A stretch of 64,000 bases of DNA from Lasiosphaeria ovina (lineage: Eukaryota; Ascomycota; Sordariomycetes; Sordariales; Lasiosphaeriaceae): the NCBI GenBank assembly GCA_033439765.1, contig JAULSN010000009.1:620001-684000 (forward strand). The letters are read 5' to 3'. A program made the position numbers and the translations under genes. A model generated the notes under the pieces. It was not told the origin of the DNA, made no database searches, and saw only the letters and a program-made list of their open reading frames with translations. The first letter of the stretch is position 1. Each line of letters starts with the position of its first letter. This document shows positions 31,191 to 42,099 of this stretch, piece after piece.

Positions 31191-32300
31191 TTAAGCGCTC
31201 CAAGCACCGGCGGGAGCGAGGCAAGGCTGTCGAGGGAAGGTCGAGAACGAGGAGTAACGTCGAGCATAGTGGGCGTGGGAGGTCGTAGAGGCGAGTGTCA
31301 AAGGCGGTGTTAAGGAGCTTGAATGTAGGCTGCCTCGGTCGAGGTGTGGGTGCACAAAGGCAGCAAGCTTCTCCCGGGGCGGCCATCTGCCAAGTCGGCC
31401 GATCACCCTCCCCGAGGCGAGAGGCATCGTGTTCCACGGACAGGCTAGACCGCGGATGAGGATCTGGGTGGAGTTTCCGGCGGTGGTGACGATGACGTCA
31501 ACGCCTTGTCTCTCGACGGCGCACCGCCTTAGGTAGTGCGTCCCATTATTCCTCGTCGGCCGCCCAACACTCGATGTCGAGATCCGGTTTTTATCCCTCG
31601 TGCTCTTCGTCTGGCTCACCCCAAGCTTGCCCGGCTCGCCCATAGGGCGCACGAGATAAAGAACGTGGCGGAACCACCAGCGTCTAATGGCTATCGAGGG
31701 CAGCGCGGGGCCTGACGGGTTGAAGGACGGCGTAGATGTCCAACGAGCTCGCCCCGGCGAGGCTGACCGGCACACTGCCTTTGCGCACCCACCCCGCGGT
31801 AGCGCTTCTCGAGGCAGATTGTAGAAGTCGGACTGGACCTTTCCGACCAAGGGGCGCGGTGTGGGATTGTCGGTGTCGAGGATTTGGCGGACGGAGAGGG
31901 CAAGAGAGGGTGCAAGCGATCGGCGAAGCTCTCTATGGGCGACCGGGGGAGGAGCTCGTCGGTGGCTTTGCCGAGCAGGTGGTAGCGGGGGTGCGCAAGT
32001 TCGACGAGGTCGGGTGGGAGCGACCCGATATGTGGTTGCCAGTCTCCGATTGCGTAGGTGTGGTCGCGAGTCGGATGTGCCCGCGCCCCTCAACCGAAAC
32101 GTAAAAGGGCGATCATGTCGGATCAGCAGCTGGCGCGGCGCGTGGGCGAGTCGAGCCAAGGAATTCGAAGCGGAGATTGCGGGGCCGCAGCTTGCAGTTT
32201 GGGGGCCGTAAGGATGCTCGACGGAATTCGGGAGAAGATTTCAGACCCTGCAGCTCCTCGGTTACAAAATGGCGTAATGTGCAATGGCCGCTGAAGGGCC
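31191..32300. other. GC-rich region with long overlapping frames, uncertain coding
   Basis: A 322-codon minus frame (31191-32159) is open, but Arg/Pro/Ser-rich with little hydrophobic patterning. The plus strand in parallel reads 'ERVQAIGEALYGRPGEELVG', 'GFAEQVVAGVRKFDEVGWER' (31909-32100), which has better protein texture and ends at a TAA at 32104. I lean toward the plus strand as original coding sense, with the long minus frame as a GC artefact. A following scrap (32200-32390, 'LRRALCRKKPHLSHKWAQVA') faintly resembles the HTH of Tc1-type transposases, but too weakly to call. Confidence 0.3.
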
Positions 32301-33093
32301 GCTGCGCCGCGCCTTATGTCGGAAGAAGCCGCATTTGAGCCACAAGTGGGCGCAGGTGGCGTATATGCTGGACCACCTACGTACGGCCTAGGCTATGTTA
32401 GCTGCACGCCGCTCATAGCTACGGTATCAAGGCTCTGCCCACCTTTCTTTCTTCTTCCTAATACAAGCAGTCTTTTGCCCTCATTTTGCATACCGTTGTA
32501 TGCGACACCTCACAGTGCAAAAAAAAAAAGCAATTTGCGGTGCAGAAACTGCGTTCGACGACGGCGAGTCCCGAGTCGGCGGAAATGACGCGCCAATGCG
32601 GGGTAACCAAAAGATTAGCGGCTTCTTATCTCTTATCATTCTGCTCTCGGCTAGCAGGTTGCTCACCATCACCCCGATACTACCGTGTTCACCAAATCCC
32701 TCCCTCGCGCATCGCTTGCAAGATTAAGGGCTCGACCCCACACCTTCAATCACCCAGTGTCTCTAATGGCTACCGCACAAACCAGAACTCACTCACTCTC
32801 GCTTCCTGGAGAACGCGTTTCACAATGGTGAAATTTTTCGTACGGGAGACCTAGCTCGCTTCGTATCTCTGGGTAAGCTCTGAATCCTCGGCCGCATCGA
32901 TAGCATGGTGAAGATCCGGGGTTTCCACATCGAGTTGGGCGATATCGAGGCGCCTATCGTGGATCACAAGGCCGTTTCTTAGTCTGTCCTTATCAGTCGT
33001 GATGACCGCCTCGTTGCCTATTGTGTACTGGACCTAACTTTCGTTTCTGATTTAGCTTCTAGCGCAAGGAAAGCACCCGAGATTGGTAACACA

Positions 33094-33735
33094 TTGCGGC
33101 AGTGGTTGACTTGGCGGCTGCCCGAACACATGGTTCCAACCTTTTTTGTGGTAATGGACACCCTGCCCCTATCACCGAACCAGAAGATTGACCGCGGGGC
33201 ACTACCATATCCCGTCGAGTCAATCCAGGTAGCAGGTAACACGCATCGAACCACGGAGATGGAACGCCAAATACACGCGGTGTGGTCCGATATACTAGGG
33301 CACGACCGTTCCGGGATTGATGACGGTTTTTTCCAGGTCGGCGGCGGCTCGGTATGGCTCATCCGCGTACAAGCACAGCTGGAGAAGCGGCTAGGCCGGC
33401 GCGTTCCCGTCCCTACATTATTTCAGCATTTCACCGTCAAAGCCTTTGCTGCGCATCTCGTTAGCATGGAGAACATGACAGACAAGAAAGAGGCACCCTC
33501 TTACTCCACAGGAGGCAATGTCCGTACCGAGGACATCGCCATCATATCCATGGCATGTCGGCTGCCAGGTGGTGTTTGCCACCCGGACCACTTTTGGGAA
33601 GTCCTTAAAGACGGAAGAGACACCATGGTTGATGTGCCCAAGGATCGGTGGGACGCTGAAGAGTTCTATGATGCGGATCCGGATGCTCCAGGCAAGTCAT
33701 ACTGTCGCCGTGGAGGCTTCCTCGACAGTGTGTAG
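33094..33735 (+). CDS. Open block of the NRPS-PKS relic: end of A, carrier, start of KS
   Basis: A 214-codon open stretch. It covers the last A-domain motif ('LSPNQKIDRGALP', the A10 Lys region), the complete carrier domain with its attachment Ser in 'GGGSVWL', a linker, and the first 70 residues of the ketosynthase ('IAIISMACRLPGG'). It closes at a TAG where the KS family continues without interruption. Confidence 0.7.
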   Translation: MRQWLTWRLPEHMVPTFFVVMDTLPLSPNQKIDRGALPYPVESIQVAGNTHRTTEMERQIHAVWSDILGHDRSGIDDGFFQVGGGSVWLIRVQAQLEKRLGRRVPVPTLFQHFTVKAFAAHLVSMENMTDKKEAPSYSTGGNVRTEDIAIISMACRLPGGVCHPDHFWEVLKDGRDTMVDVPKDRWDAEEFYDADPDAPGKSYCRRGGFLDSV

Positions 33736-34143
33736 TCACACGATTCGTCTTTCTTTGGTATCTCGCCGCGTGAGGCTAAGGATATGGACGCCGTCCAACA
33801 ATTGATACTGGAGCTAGGCTGGGAGGCCTTTGAACGTGCTGGCTACACCAGGGAACAGCTCCGCGGTAGTGACACTGGTGTTTTCATTGGTGCCAGCAAC
33901 AATGTCACGACAAGCCAGGAGTAGCAAGTCTCGATGGATATTCCATAACGGGAAGTGCCAACACCATCAACTCCGGTCGTGTATCATACACCTTTGGCCT
34001 GGAGGGTCCATCTATGACTGTGGACACGGCTTGTTCCTCATCGCTAGTCACAAAGCATTTGGCCTGTAGCTCGTTACGTCTCGGTGAGTGCAATTTAGCC
34101 CTTGCCGGTGGTGCCAGCCTCTTATTGACGCCTGGGATACACA

Positions 34144-35133
34144 TTGAGTTCAGCCGGCTCCGGGGGGTTGTCACTAGACGGTCGCTGCCGGGCCTTCTCT
34201 GCCGATGCCCAGGGGACAGCTTTCGGCGAGGGAGCCGCCATGGTACTCCTCAAGCGCCTTTTCGACGCGCAACGGGACGGCAACATTGTCCACGCCGTGC
34301 TCCGTGGTACAGCCGTGAGTCACAGCGGACGCAGCGCCAGCTTGACCGCTCCGAACGGTCCGAGCCAGGCACGGCTCATTCGCAAAGCCCTCGGCGAATC
34401 ATCCTTACAGGCTGATGGCATCGATTATATCGAGGCGCATGGTACTGCTACCAAGCTCGGTGACCTGATTGAGGGACAAGCTTTGGCCGATGTTCTTAGT
34501 GGCAGCCACCCAGAGACGCGCCCATTGTGGGTTGGTTCATCCAAATCTGATATCGGCCATATCGGGGCTGCGGCGGGTGTCACCGATATGATCAAGGTGG
34601 CACTCGCCCTTTGTCATGGCGTACTGCCTCGAACTCTCCACGTCACCGAGCCTATCTCTGCTGTGGACTGGAAGCGTATCCGGATAGGGTTTGTGCAGGG
34701 TGTACAACCCTGGGTGCCAAAAGAGGGCCGTCGGCGCCGCGCCGGTGTCAGCTCCTTCGGCATCGGGGGAACCGGGGCCCATGTCATCGTCGAGGAACCC
34801 CCACAGCTAGTGTACGAACCCAGCCAATGCAGTTCACTTCCACCTACCATTCTGTTCCCCATTTCGGGCTCAACAGGCGCTGCCCTTCAACAGCAGGCGT
34901 CTAGGCTACTTCAACACCTCAAAAGCCTGGGCCCGGAAGTGCGTTTATGGGATATAGCCTACTCGCTGGCAACTACCCGTACCCACTTCCAGTGCCGATT
35001 GCTCCTAAGAGCGAAAGAGAAAGGGGAATTGCTGGCAAAGTTAGCCATAGCTGCCCAGCCGGATGCCCTGCCTCCTGTTGTCTATACCAAGGCGCCGCGC
35101 CTAGCCATGCTCTTTAGTGGTCAAGGCAGCTAG
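34144..35133 (+). CDS. Open block of the NRPS-PKS relic: C-terminal KS and start of AT
   Basis: A 330-codon open stretch that holds the KS '[19 protein letters not shown]' segment, both KS catalytic His motifs, the KS-AT linker and '[10 protein letters not shown]' at the AT start. The KS active-site Cys lies just upstream (about 34030) in another frame; frame changes fall near 33922 and 34160. The block ends at a TAG next to the AT start. Confidence 0.7.
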   Translation: MSSAGSGGLSLDGRCRAFSADAQGTAFGEGAAMVLLKRLFDAQRDGNIVHAVLRGTAVSHSGRSASLTAPNGPSQARLIRKALGESSLQADGIDYIEAHGTATKLGDLIEGQALADVLSGSHPETRPLWVGSSKSDIGHIGAAAGVTDMIKVALALCHGVLPRTLHVTEPISAVDWKRIRIGFVQGVQPWVPKEGRRRRAGVSSFGIGGTGAHVIVEEPPQLVYEPSQCSSLPPTILFPISGSTGAALQQQASRLLQHLKSLGPEVRLWDIAYSLATTRTHFQCRLLLRAKEKGELLAKLAIAAQPDALPPVVYTKAPRLAMLFSGQGS

Positions 35134-35142
35134 CTGCTAGGC

Positions 35143-35841
35143 ATGGGCAAGGAACTGTACCAAGTTCACCTCATGTTCCGTGCGGCGCTCCGCGAGGTGG
35201 TCATGCTTTTCTCTGAGCTCGAAGTGCCACTTCTAGATGTCATGTGGGCCAAAGCAGGCAGCCGGCTAGCCACACTGTTGAACCGCACCGACTTTGCCCA
35301 GCCAGCGCTCTTCGCCCTGCAATCGGCGCTGTGGAAGCTATGGCAGAGCTGGGACATTCGAGCCGAAGCCGTGATGGGCCATAGCGTGGGCGAGCTGGTA
35401 GCTGCTTTTGCCTCGCGCGTTCTAGATATTGCCAGCGCATGCACCATCTTAGCAGCGCGAGGCCGTTTAATGCAGGCTCTGCCCAGTACTGAGATCATGG
35501 TGGGTTTGGAAGCTAGTGCCGACCAGATAATGGCAGCAATTAAGTTGCTAGACTTGGGCGGCCGCGTGCCCATCTCGAATTACAATACGCCGATGCAGAC
35601 CGTCGTTTCTGGTGAGGCCGAGGCAGCCAACGACCTCATGGATCATTTTTCTTCCTGCGGCTGTAGGGTGGAAAGACTTGCTGTGTCACACGCTTTCCAC
35701 TCGTCTCGGATGAATGGAATTCTCGCGGAATTCTCGGCCGTGGTAAGGCAGCTGCGCTTCCATGAGCCTAAGATCGCTGTCATAAGCGGCCGCACGGGTA
35801 AGCTCGTCGCCCCGGTTCAGTTACAAGACCCTAGCTACTAG
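35143..35841 (+). CDS. Open block of the NRPS-PKS relic: acyltransferase
   Basis: Contiguous with the previous block except for one stop. It carries the AT nucleophile motif 'GHSVGE' (about 35376-35395) and 'SHAFHSSRM', the form typical of malonyl-CoA loading. It closes at a TAG after 'QDPSY', after which the AT continues in the same frame to about 36118. Confidence 0.7.
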   Translation: MGKELYQVHLMFRAALREVVMLFSELEVPLLDVMWAKAGSRLATLLNRTDFAQPALFALQSALWKLWQSWDIRAEAVMGHSVGELVAAFASRVLDIASACTILAARGRLMQALPSTEIMVGLEASADQIMAAIKLLDLGGRVPISNYNTPMQTVVSGEAEAANDLMDHFSSCGCRVERLAVSHAFHSSRMNGILAEFSAVVRQLRFHEPKIAVISGRTGKLVAPVQLQDPSY

Positions 35842-36959
35842 GTACAGCACATTATTGACGCCGTCCGCTTTCGCGACGGCATCGATGCTATGGTGAACAT
35901 GGGCCTGAATGCTTTCATCGAGCTCGGCCCACAACAAGTGCTTAGCGGTATGGTAGCGGAATGCCTCGCCGAACACCGGGACATGGACACGGCGGCCTGC
36001 CTACCGTCTCTCACTCTGGGAAAGCAAGACACCACGGTGGTCCAAGGCAGTCTTGCCAAGCTCCACGTGCGTCAAGTGCCCATCGACTGGCCTCCATACT
36101 TCAAGCCATTCGCCTGCTAAAAGGTAGAGCTGCCCACGTATGCCTTCCAGCGGCAGCGTGTTGGTCAAGCAACATGCCATAGGCCAATTTGGCAACAGGT
36201 ATAGCCACTTCCGGTGTCAATGCTGCAACTAGTCATACATCCCATGACATTCTTGCCACCTTCCAATTCAAAGTCGACTGGTATCCGATCAATGAGGGCC
36301 ATATCCGCCTGCAGGAAATATGGGGCCTGCTGTTGGCGGGCAGTGCCACGACGTGGACAACACGGGCCGCAACGGACCTGACTCGAACCGGTATGCAACT
36401 TATTTGAACCCAGACCCTCTCCGAGGCCGGGAGCCTCGATGGTTTGCTGTGCCTGCCTGTGGGACTCTGGCGAAGATATACAACGCCAGGCACGCAGTTT
36501 CGCCGCAGCGGCCCTGGAACAGCTTCAGACGGCAAACCAGATTTTTATCGCCTCTCCTTTGGGTAACCCGCTCAGCAGTGGGCACCGGGCCCGACGATGT
36601 CACGTCGCTTGGACTTGGAGCCGCGCCGCTCTGGGGCCTGATGCGCACAGTCCGGAGCGAACATCCAGAATTGCGCCTGCGCCTGGTCGACATGGATCAG
36701 GCGACGGGTATCGTCGCGCCCGATGCCCTCGCTCGGGCCCTGACGCTAGGTGCCGAGCCCGAGATCGCCATGCGGCGGGGACAGATGCTGATACCGCGAT
36801 TGGGGCGTACAGGCTGGGCACCCAAATTAGATTAATCTCGGCTCCTTCGTTCTGACGGCGCAGTGCTTCTCACAGGGGGGCTTAGCGGCTTCGGCGCGCG
36901 CGCAGCTCGGTGGCTGGCGCGTACCCACGGCGTCCGCGACTTGGTTCTTACGTCCCGCC

Positions 36960-37901
36960 GTGGCTCTGGGACGTCTGGCGCGAACGGCTGATCTCGCCCG
37001 GCTCGGGGCGCACACCACGGTGGTGGCCAGCGACGTCGCCGCCTTGGATAGCGTCAGGTCGATTATGGCTCTGTTCAATACTGACCGACCATTACGCGGT
37101 GTGATCCACGCCGGCACCCTCGCAACGTTGACGGCGGGGCGCTGCGCGATGGTCTTTGATGCCAAAGTTGATGGTGTTTGGCACCTTCACCAACTTACTC
37201 TAGACATGGAACCTGATCTTTTTGTCACAACGGCGTCCATCGCAGGAGTCCTGGGCATGCCGGGGTTGGGGTTATACGCCGCCGCCAATGCCTTTCTAGA
37301 TGTACTCGTCCATGTACGTCGTGCACGCAGCCTTCGCGCGACCTCAATGGCATACGGCCCACTGGCGGGTGATGGCATGGGGACTGGATTGATCAAAGCG
37401 ACCCGTGCTCATCTCGCCGAATTCGGCCTCGATTCATTGGAGCCAGGCGATTCACTTGAACTGCTGGAGCAGGCGGTACGCCATAGCGGGCCGCTTAACG
37501 TGGCTGTTCCCCTTGACACGGAACGCCTACACAGATACTTTGAGGACCGCGGCGAAATCCCATCGCTCTACCAGTCGCTTCTGGGCCAGTATAGCTCGAG
37601 CTCGATGCAGCCGGGTTGGAAGCTGCGCGCCATGTTGCGTGCGGCAGCTCCCGAACAGCACGCCAACATAGTGCTCAGAGTCGTCCGTGAGATGGTGGCT
37701 AAGGCCCTGGGCTTCGAGCCGCTGGAGGATGTGGACGTGATGCAGTCGCTCCAGGATATTGGGATCGACTCATTGACCGCAATCCTAACGCGCAACCAGC
37801 TCGCAAAGCTGACGGGCTTGGCACTATCTGCCAACATCGCCTTCATTTACCCTAACCTGATCGCGCTTAGCGCGTTCTTTGCTGTCCCGGATGCGATGTG
37901 A
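36960..37901 (+). CDS. Open block of the NRPS-PKS relic: ketoreductase C-terminal half and ACP
   Basis: Begins inside the KR. 'GVIHAGTLA', '[20 protein letters not shown]' and 'NAFLD' supply the Ser-Tyr-Asn catalytic set, and '[10 protein letters not shown]' is the carrier site. The KR nucleotide-binding motif lies upstream in another frame (about 36855). Closes at a TGA at 37901; the reductase follows in a different frame. Confidence 0.7.
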   Translation: MALGRLARTADLARLGAHTTVVASDVAALDSVRSIMALFNTDRPLRGVIHAGTLATLTAGRCAMVFDAKVDGVWHLHQLTLDMEPDLFVTTASIAGVLGMPGLGLYAAANAFLDVLVHVRRARSLRATSMAYGPLAGDGMGTGLIKATRAHLAEFGLDSLEPGDSLELLEQAVRHSGPLNVAVPLDTERLHRYFEDRGEIPSLYQSLLGQYSSSSMQPGWKLRAMLRAAAPEQHANIVLRVVREMVAKALGFEPLEDVDVMQSLQDIGIDSLTAILTRNQLAKLTGLALSANIAFIYPNLIALSAFFAVPDAM

Positions 37902-38386
37902 TGAGGAAACCTCATCATCGTCCAGGACTTCAGGACAGCCTATCGTTCCAGAACCTGGGACGACGGCCACGCCCGCTATGAACTTGTCCGAGGCTTCTTC
38001 TACCCGTCTGAACATAGCGGCGATCCGTAAGGGCTGCCTTGAACCCAGCCTCACGTTCGAGGACGCGGCCAAGGGTCTTGTTCACCCTAAATCAGTGTTT
38101 GTTACGGGCGCCACAGGATTCGTCGGTGCCTTTATATTGCATCATCTCCTTGAGAGGGGCATCACCAAGCACTGTCTTGTCCGCGCGGCAGATCACGAGT
38201 GCGCGCGAAAGCGCCTGGTGAAAACACTAGAGGATTGTGGGTGCTGGAAGCCCGACTACCTGTGGCTGCTTAACCCAGTCGTGGGCGATATGACATTTAA
38301 CCCTCCTCGGTCTCCACACCGAACACTTCGACGATCTGGCCGACCGGGTGGATTCTATTTGCCATGCTGGGGGCTTGGTGGATTAG

Positions 38387-38887
38387 ATGCGGCCTCTAGA
38401 CGAGTACGTTGGGCCCAACATAGTAAGCACGCACGAGGTATTACGCCTGGCATCGCGCGGCCGCCGCATCAAAGCTGTCCACCTCATCTCCACCGTTGCC
38501 ACGTTGCCACGGTACCTGGGCCACGATCTTTCCGAAGATGAGCGCGAGTACCAGTACGCCACTTCAAAGTTGATGGCTGAGCGCATGGCTGACGCGGCGC
38601 GTTGGCGTGGAGCTCGAGTGTCCGTTTACCGTCTGCCGTTCGTCGCGGCCGCGGGTGTGACGGGCTACTTCCGGCGCGACCGTGGTGACTTCCTCCACAA
38701 CCTGATCGTGGCGAGCTTGGAAATGGGCAGTTTCCCGTCCATCCAGGGTGATCTGTCCCTGATGCTTCCCGTCGACAACCTGGCTAGGGCCGTGGTCGGT
38801 ACGATGAGGGACTGGACCAGATTGGTCACGACTTTGACTTTTGTCCATCTAAAGTCCCAGAATTTGACTAATATTTCAAGATGCTAG
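38387..38887 (+). CDS. Open block of the NRPS-PKS relic: thioester reductase, middle part
   Basis: Contains 'AVHLISTVATLP', the catalytic 'YATSKLMAE' (YxxxK) and 'LPVDNLARAVVGTM', as in NAD(P)-dependent thioester reductases. The nucleotide-binding motif lies in the 37879-38541 frame. After about 38800 the sense shifts again, and the enzyme's C-terminal helices are readable to about 39140. Confidence 0.65.
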   Translation: MRPLDEYVGPNIVSTHEVLRLASRGRRIKAVHLISTVATLPRYLGHDLSEDEREYQYATSKLMAERMADAARWRGARVSVYRLPFVAAAGVTGYFRRDRGDFLHNLIVASLEMGSFPSIQGDLSLMLPVDNLARAVVGTMRDWTRLVTTLTFVHLKSQNLTNISRC

Positions 38888-39272
38888 GTGGGCGGGATAC
38901 CATCCCTTTTTCCGTATAGCGACAAAGGGCCTTGGTCTACGCCGCGGCATTACTCAATAGCGCAGCAGCTCGCATCGCGACTGTGCTCGACGGTTGCAAT
39001 GATGACAGCATTGCTGCCATGTTCAAAGCACTTCCCGTGGGGAAGCATGTTCTTAGCTTCGAAGACTTTCCCGTACAGCTATCTAGGGAACATTCGGTGG
39101 GGAAATATCTGAGCTGTATCCAAGCCATACGAGAAAATATGTGCGGGGCGGAAATTGCTAATACTCCGCTCCCTCTGCTCACACAGTCGCAAAAAGCTGA
39201 GCTACCAGAACGCATGCCCTGCCCTCTCTTGCCGTTAACCTTGACACCGCTGATTCCGACAAAGAATTTGCT

Positions 39273-39632
39273 ATGTTGGATTGTGGCTCTGAATGCAACC
39301 TCATCTCCAGAGCGCTCGTGCAGAAGTACCAGCTCCCCTTCTACGAGACAGAGCAGAAGTCGAAGGGCCTCCACGGTGAGGCTGTTACTTTCTACGGAGA
39401 AACCCAGGCCAAGCTGTTCCTATCCGGCAACTGGATTATGGTTCACTTCTTTATCGGAAGCACTCCACCAAGCCATGGGATCCTGTTAGGGATGCCGTTC
39501 TTCAAAGATACTTCCCTGACCTTCGACTTTCAGGATAAGAGGCTGGTTTCGGCTGATGTCCTGATGAGTGGCGCTCTGATCAGAGCACACGTGGTCGCTC
39601 CGGAGCTTGCCCGGCGCCGACAGCGGGTTTGA
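39273..39632 (+). CDS. Gypsy aspartic protease
   Basis: 'MLDCGSECNLIS' holds the catalytic Asp (family D[ST]G), and 'GILLGMPFF' is the second conserved strand. The frame closes at 39632, after which the pol polyprotein continues in another frame (39607-40011). Confidence 0.7.
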   Translation: MLDCGSECNLISRALVQKYQLPFYETEQKSKGLHGEAVTFYGETQAKLFLSGNWIMVHFFIGSTPPSHGILLGMPFFKDTSLTFDFQDKRLVSADVLMSGALIRAHVVAPELARRRQRV

Positions 39633-40288
39633 TAAATCAGTTTCTACACTCGAGAAGCTGGTGCAGAGACTACCGCCGGGAAGGCAGGTTCCTGACTGGG
39701 TCAAGTCCGAGCTCGAAGAAGGCGATGTGCCCCTGGGATTCGTGGGAAATGAAGCAGCGGTCACTATGCTCGGTATAGTCATTGCTCGAGCAAAGGTTCC
39801 CCTTGTGAATGAATTATGGAAAAAGAAATTGAGTCGCCCAAGGGGCAACAAGAAGGCACGACTTGCACAGCCGCCGTCTGATCAGATGATCCCTGTTGTT
39901 CTGCCTAACAGAATCGCTGAGGACAAACACCATATTCAAGGCAGCAGGAAAGAAAGTTCATCCAATCGACAACGTTCCCTCAGACGCATCCAGGCCGTCC
40001 GAGGACCCTAACTAGAAAGTGGCGAAGCTTGCCGCTATTTGGGATCAACAACACTTTGGTTCAGAATGGGACGAAGTCATTATACCCAAGTTCTCTAAGA
40101 TCCTACGGGGAACGTGTATTACACCAGCCAGACTTGAGAATTTGCTCAATACGGTTCAGACGACGCTCGCCCCCGAAATGGAGATTTTCGTTCACATTCT
40201 GCATACTAAGGAGGCCGCATTAACCTAGGATCTTACCAAATATGGCCGTATTAACCCAGAAGTCTTCCCGTCTCAGGATATCAAGACG

Positions 40289-40947
40289 GTGCCTCATTCT
40301 GCATGGCAAAGTAAAGGAATACCTATCCCCAAGCCTCTAGTCGCCAAGGTCATCGAGATGCTGCGGGACAGACTCCGCCGAGGTGTTCTTAAAGAGAGCC
40401 ACGCCAGCTACCGCAATAACTGGTTCCTGGTGAAGAAAAAGGACGATAATCTCCATCTGATCAATAATGCGCAAAAACTTAACGCCGTCACGATTAGAGA
40501 TGCCTTCATTCCACCGGGAGCTGAAGAGATCAGCGAAGAATTTGGTGGCTGTACCATGCTCACGCTTGTGGATTTGTTCTCAGGATATGATCAGGTCGGG
40601 CTCAGCGAGACCAGCAGGGACATGACGACATTTTCCACTCCGATCGGACTGTTCCGCATGTGTACCCTGCCTCAGGGAGCGACGAACTCAGTCGCTCAGT
40701 TCCAGAGGAATATTACCCGTGTTCTTCAGGATCTTGTTCCTCACGTTTGCAGACCATTCCTTAACGATATCTGCATCAAAGGAGCCCGGCACGATTACGG
40801 CGGGGAGCTTGTCAAGACCGGGATCCGCCGGCACGTTTTGGAGCATTTGACTAACCTCGACCGTATTATGGTCAATTGTGAGCTCGCCCACGCTACGATC
40901 GCTCCAGTCAAGTCGCAATGGTGCCAGGCCAAAGTCAATCTGTTGGG
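40289..40947 (+). CDS. Gypsy reverse transcriptase, catalytic part
   Basis: 'YRNNWFLVKKKDDNLHLIN', 'LTLVDLFSGYDQVGL' and 'CTLPQGATNSVAQFQ' mark RT motifs 1-4. The YxDD-box equivalent reads 'FLNDICI' (about 40760-40778), with Asn for the first catalytic Asp, so RT would be inactive. The frame runs into an insertion at 40948. Confidence 0.8.
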
Positions 40948-41125
40948 AGGAAAGGTAAGGACTGGATTGCTTGGAGGAAGTCTAGCTATCTGGGCCACAG
41001 CGGAATATATATGTGGAAGTGATGGCCTGGACCGGTGGATCCCATATCCACTTATGCCTCGGCTTGAGGGCATCAGGCCGGGGTCCGGCCTGATCCCTGC
41101 TAGCCTGGCCACACAATCTGCTGGG
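40948..41125. mobile_element. 178-bp insertion in the Gypsy RT with a near-perfect 11-bp target duplication
   Basis: The RT frame stops making sense exactly after aatctgttggg (40937-40947) and resumes after aatctgctggg (41115-41125), one mismatch apart. The inserted DNA includes the short palindromes aggccggggtccggcct (about 41076-41092) and gtggatcccatatccac. About 85 bp of it recurs at 9.40-9.49 kb. It has no coding capacity, so it would be a small non-autonomous element. An intron is an alternative, because the insert begins near 'ggtaagg'. Confidence 0.6.
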
Positions 41126-41338
41126 CTACCAGTGCACCCCGGGTGGCCGTCTTCCTGAAGAGAGCAAGGTCGTCAAGGTCAGAGAATGGCGAACCTGTTC
41201 TGATGTCAAACAGGTCCGGGCTTTCCTAGGAATTACGTGTTTCTACAGGATCTGGATTCAGGGATACGGGATCATCGCTTCGGTACTATTTTCGTTAACG
41301 AAGAAAGATAAACCCTTCGTTTGGGCTGAGAATCACTA

Positions 41339-41773
41339 GTGGGCCATGGAGTTCCTTCAGTTCCTCGTCACCACAGCACCAGTCCTTGCCCCCTTACCTA
41401 CGATGATCCTCGCTACGGCATGGTTTATCTGATGGTTGATGCGAGTTTGGAAGGATGGGGCGCTGTGATCGAACAACTCGGGCCAGATGAAGGAAGACAC
41501 CCGTGTAGGTTTGAGAGTGGGATCTGGTCGAAAGCGGAGCAGCGATATGATGCCACCAAAAGAGAGCTTAGGAGTCTTCTTTACTCCTTGAAACGATTCA
41601 GGCGGTACCTTTTTGGCACGCACTTTGTCATTAAGACAGATGCTCGAGTTCTCATCCATCAGATCAGCGGTTCTGCGAGCGATATGCACGCCCGGAACAC
41701 TATTGATGAGGTGGATCGCACGGATTACACTTTTCGACTTCCAGATCCGTCATATCCCTGGCATCAAGAATAG
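41339..41773 (+). CDS. Gypsy RNase H domain
   Basis: 'YLMVDASLEGWGAVIEQ' supplies the first catalytic Asp, 'RYDATKRELRSLLYSLKRF' the Glu helix, and 'FVIKTDARVL' the next Asp. A TAG immediately precedes the block (41336-41338). Confidence 0.75.
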   Translation: MGHGVPSVPRHHSTSPCPLTYDDPRYGMVYLMVDASLEGWGAVIEQLGPDEGRHPCRFESGIWSKAEQRYDATKRELRSLLYSLKRFRRYLFGTHFVIKTDARVLIHQISGSASDMHARNTIDEVDRTDYTFRLPDPSYPWHQE

Positions 41774-42099
41774 TGTCGCTGATGGGCTCTCGCGTAAGCC
41801 ACCAGGCCGTTCTGTTCTGAGAGAGAAAGAGATTGAAGAAGGCATCGACGACTTCGTGGACAATCAGATCTATGGTCAAGGAGTTGGTGAGCCTCTCCTA
41901 GAAGGCAACTAGTCCCAGCAGTCCCATGAAATCGCTGAGTATCTCACGACGATGAAAGAACCGGACCGTATGATGAAAAGACACCAAATCCGCGCGTTCA
42001 GAAGGTCAGCTCTCTCTTACGTCCTGTCCAATAAGGCCTTATGGCTACGGTCAGGAACGGGAGAAAAGCCGGCGAGGCGACTTGTCGACACTTAACACG

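Larger units (their letters stand above)
32750..39150 (+). pseudogene. swnK: 5'-truncated NRPS-PKS hybrid pseudogene, SwnK-like (swainsonine synthetase architecture)
   Basis: Domain order, all on plus: end of an adenylation domain (32760-33060), carrier domain with the GG-x-S type motif (about 33340), ketosynthase (33530-34790; active-site 'DTACSSSL', then 'EAHGTA' and 'GHIGAAAG'), malonyl-type acyltransferase (35090-35960; 'GHSVGE', 'HAFHSS'), ketoreductase (36840-37400; 'TGGLSGFG' plus Ser/Tyr/Asn), carrier ('GIDSLTA', about 37760) and a thioester reductase (38090-38800; 'VTGATGFVG', 'YATSK'). A-T-KS-AT-KR-ACP-R is the order known for SwnK, which starts swainsonine synthesis from pipecolate plus malonyl-CoA. 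The A domain lacks everything before its A6-like core. At least eight stops or frame changes make it inactive. No other swn cluster gene is seen. Another hybrid synthase of the same order remains possible. Confidence 0.7.

Noticed and set aside
31191..32159. 322-codon minus-strand open reading frame
   Set aside because: Arg/Pro/Ser-rich with poor hydrophobic patterning, no motif, and a better-looking coding frame on the other strand; probably a GC-rich artefact.
32200..32390. Tc1/mariner-type transposase HTH fragment
   Set aside because: Only a faint resemblance over about 40 residues with stops; not enough to support a call.
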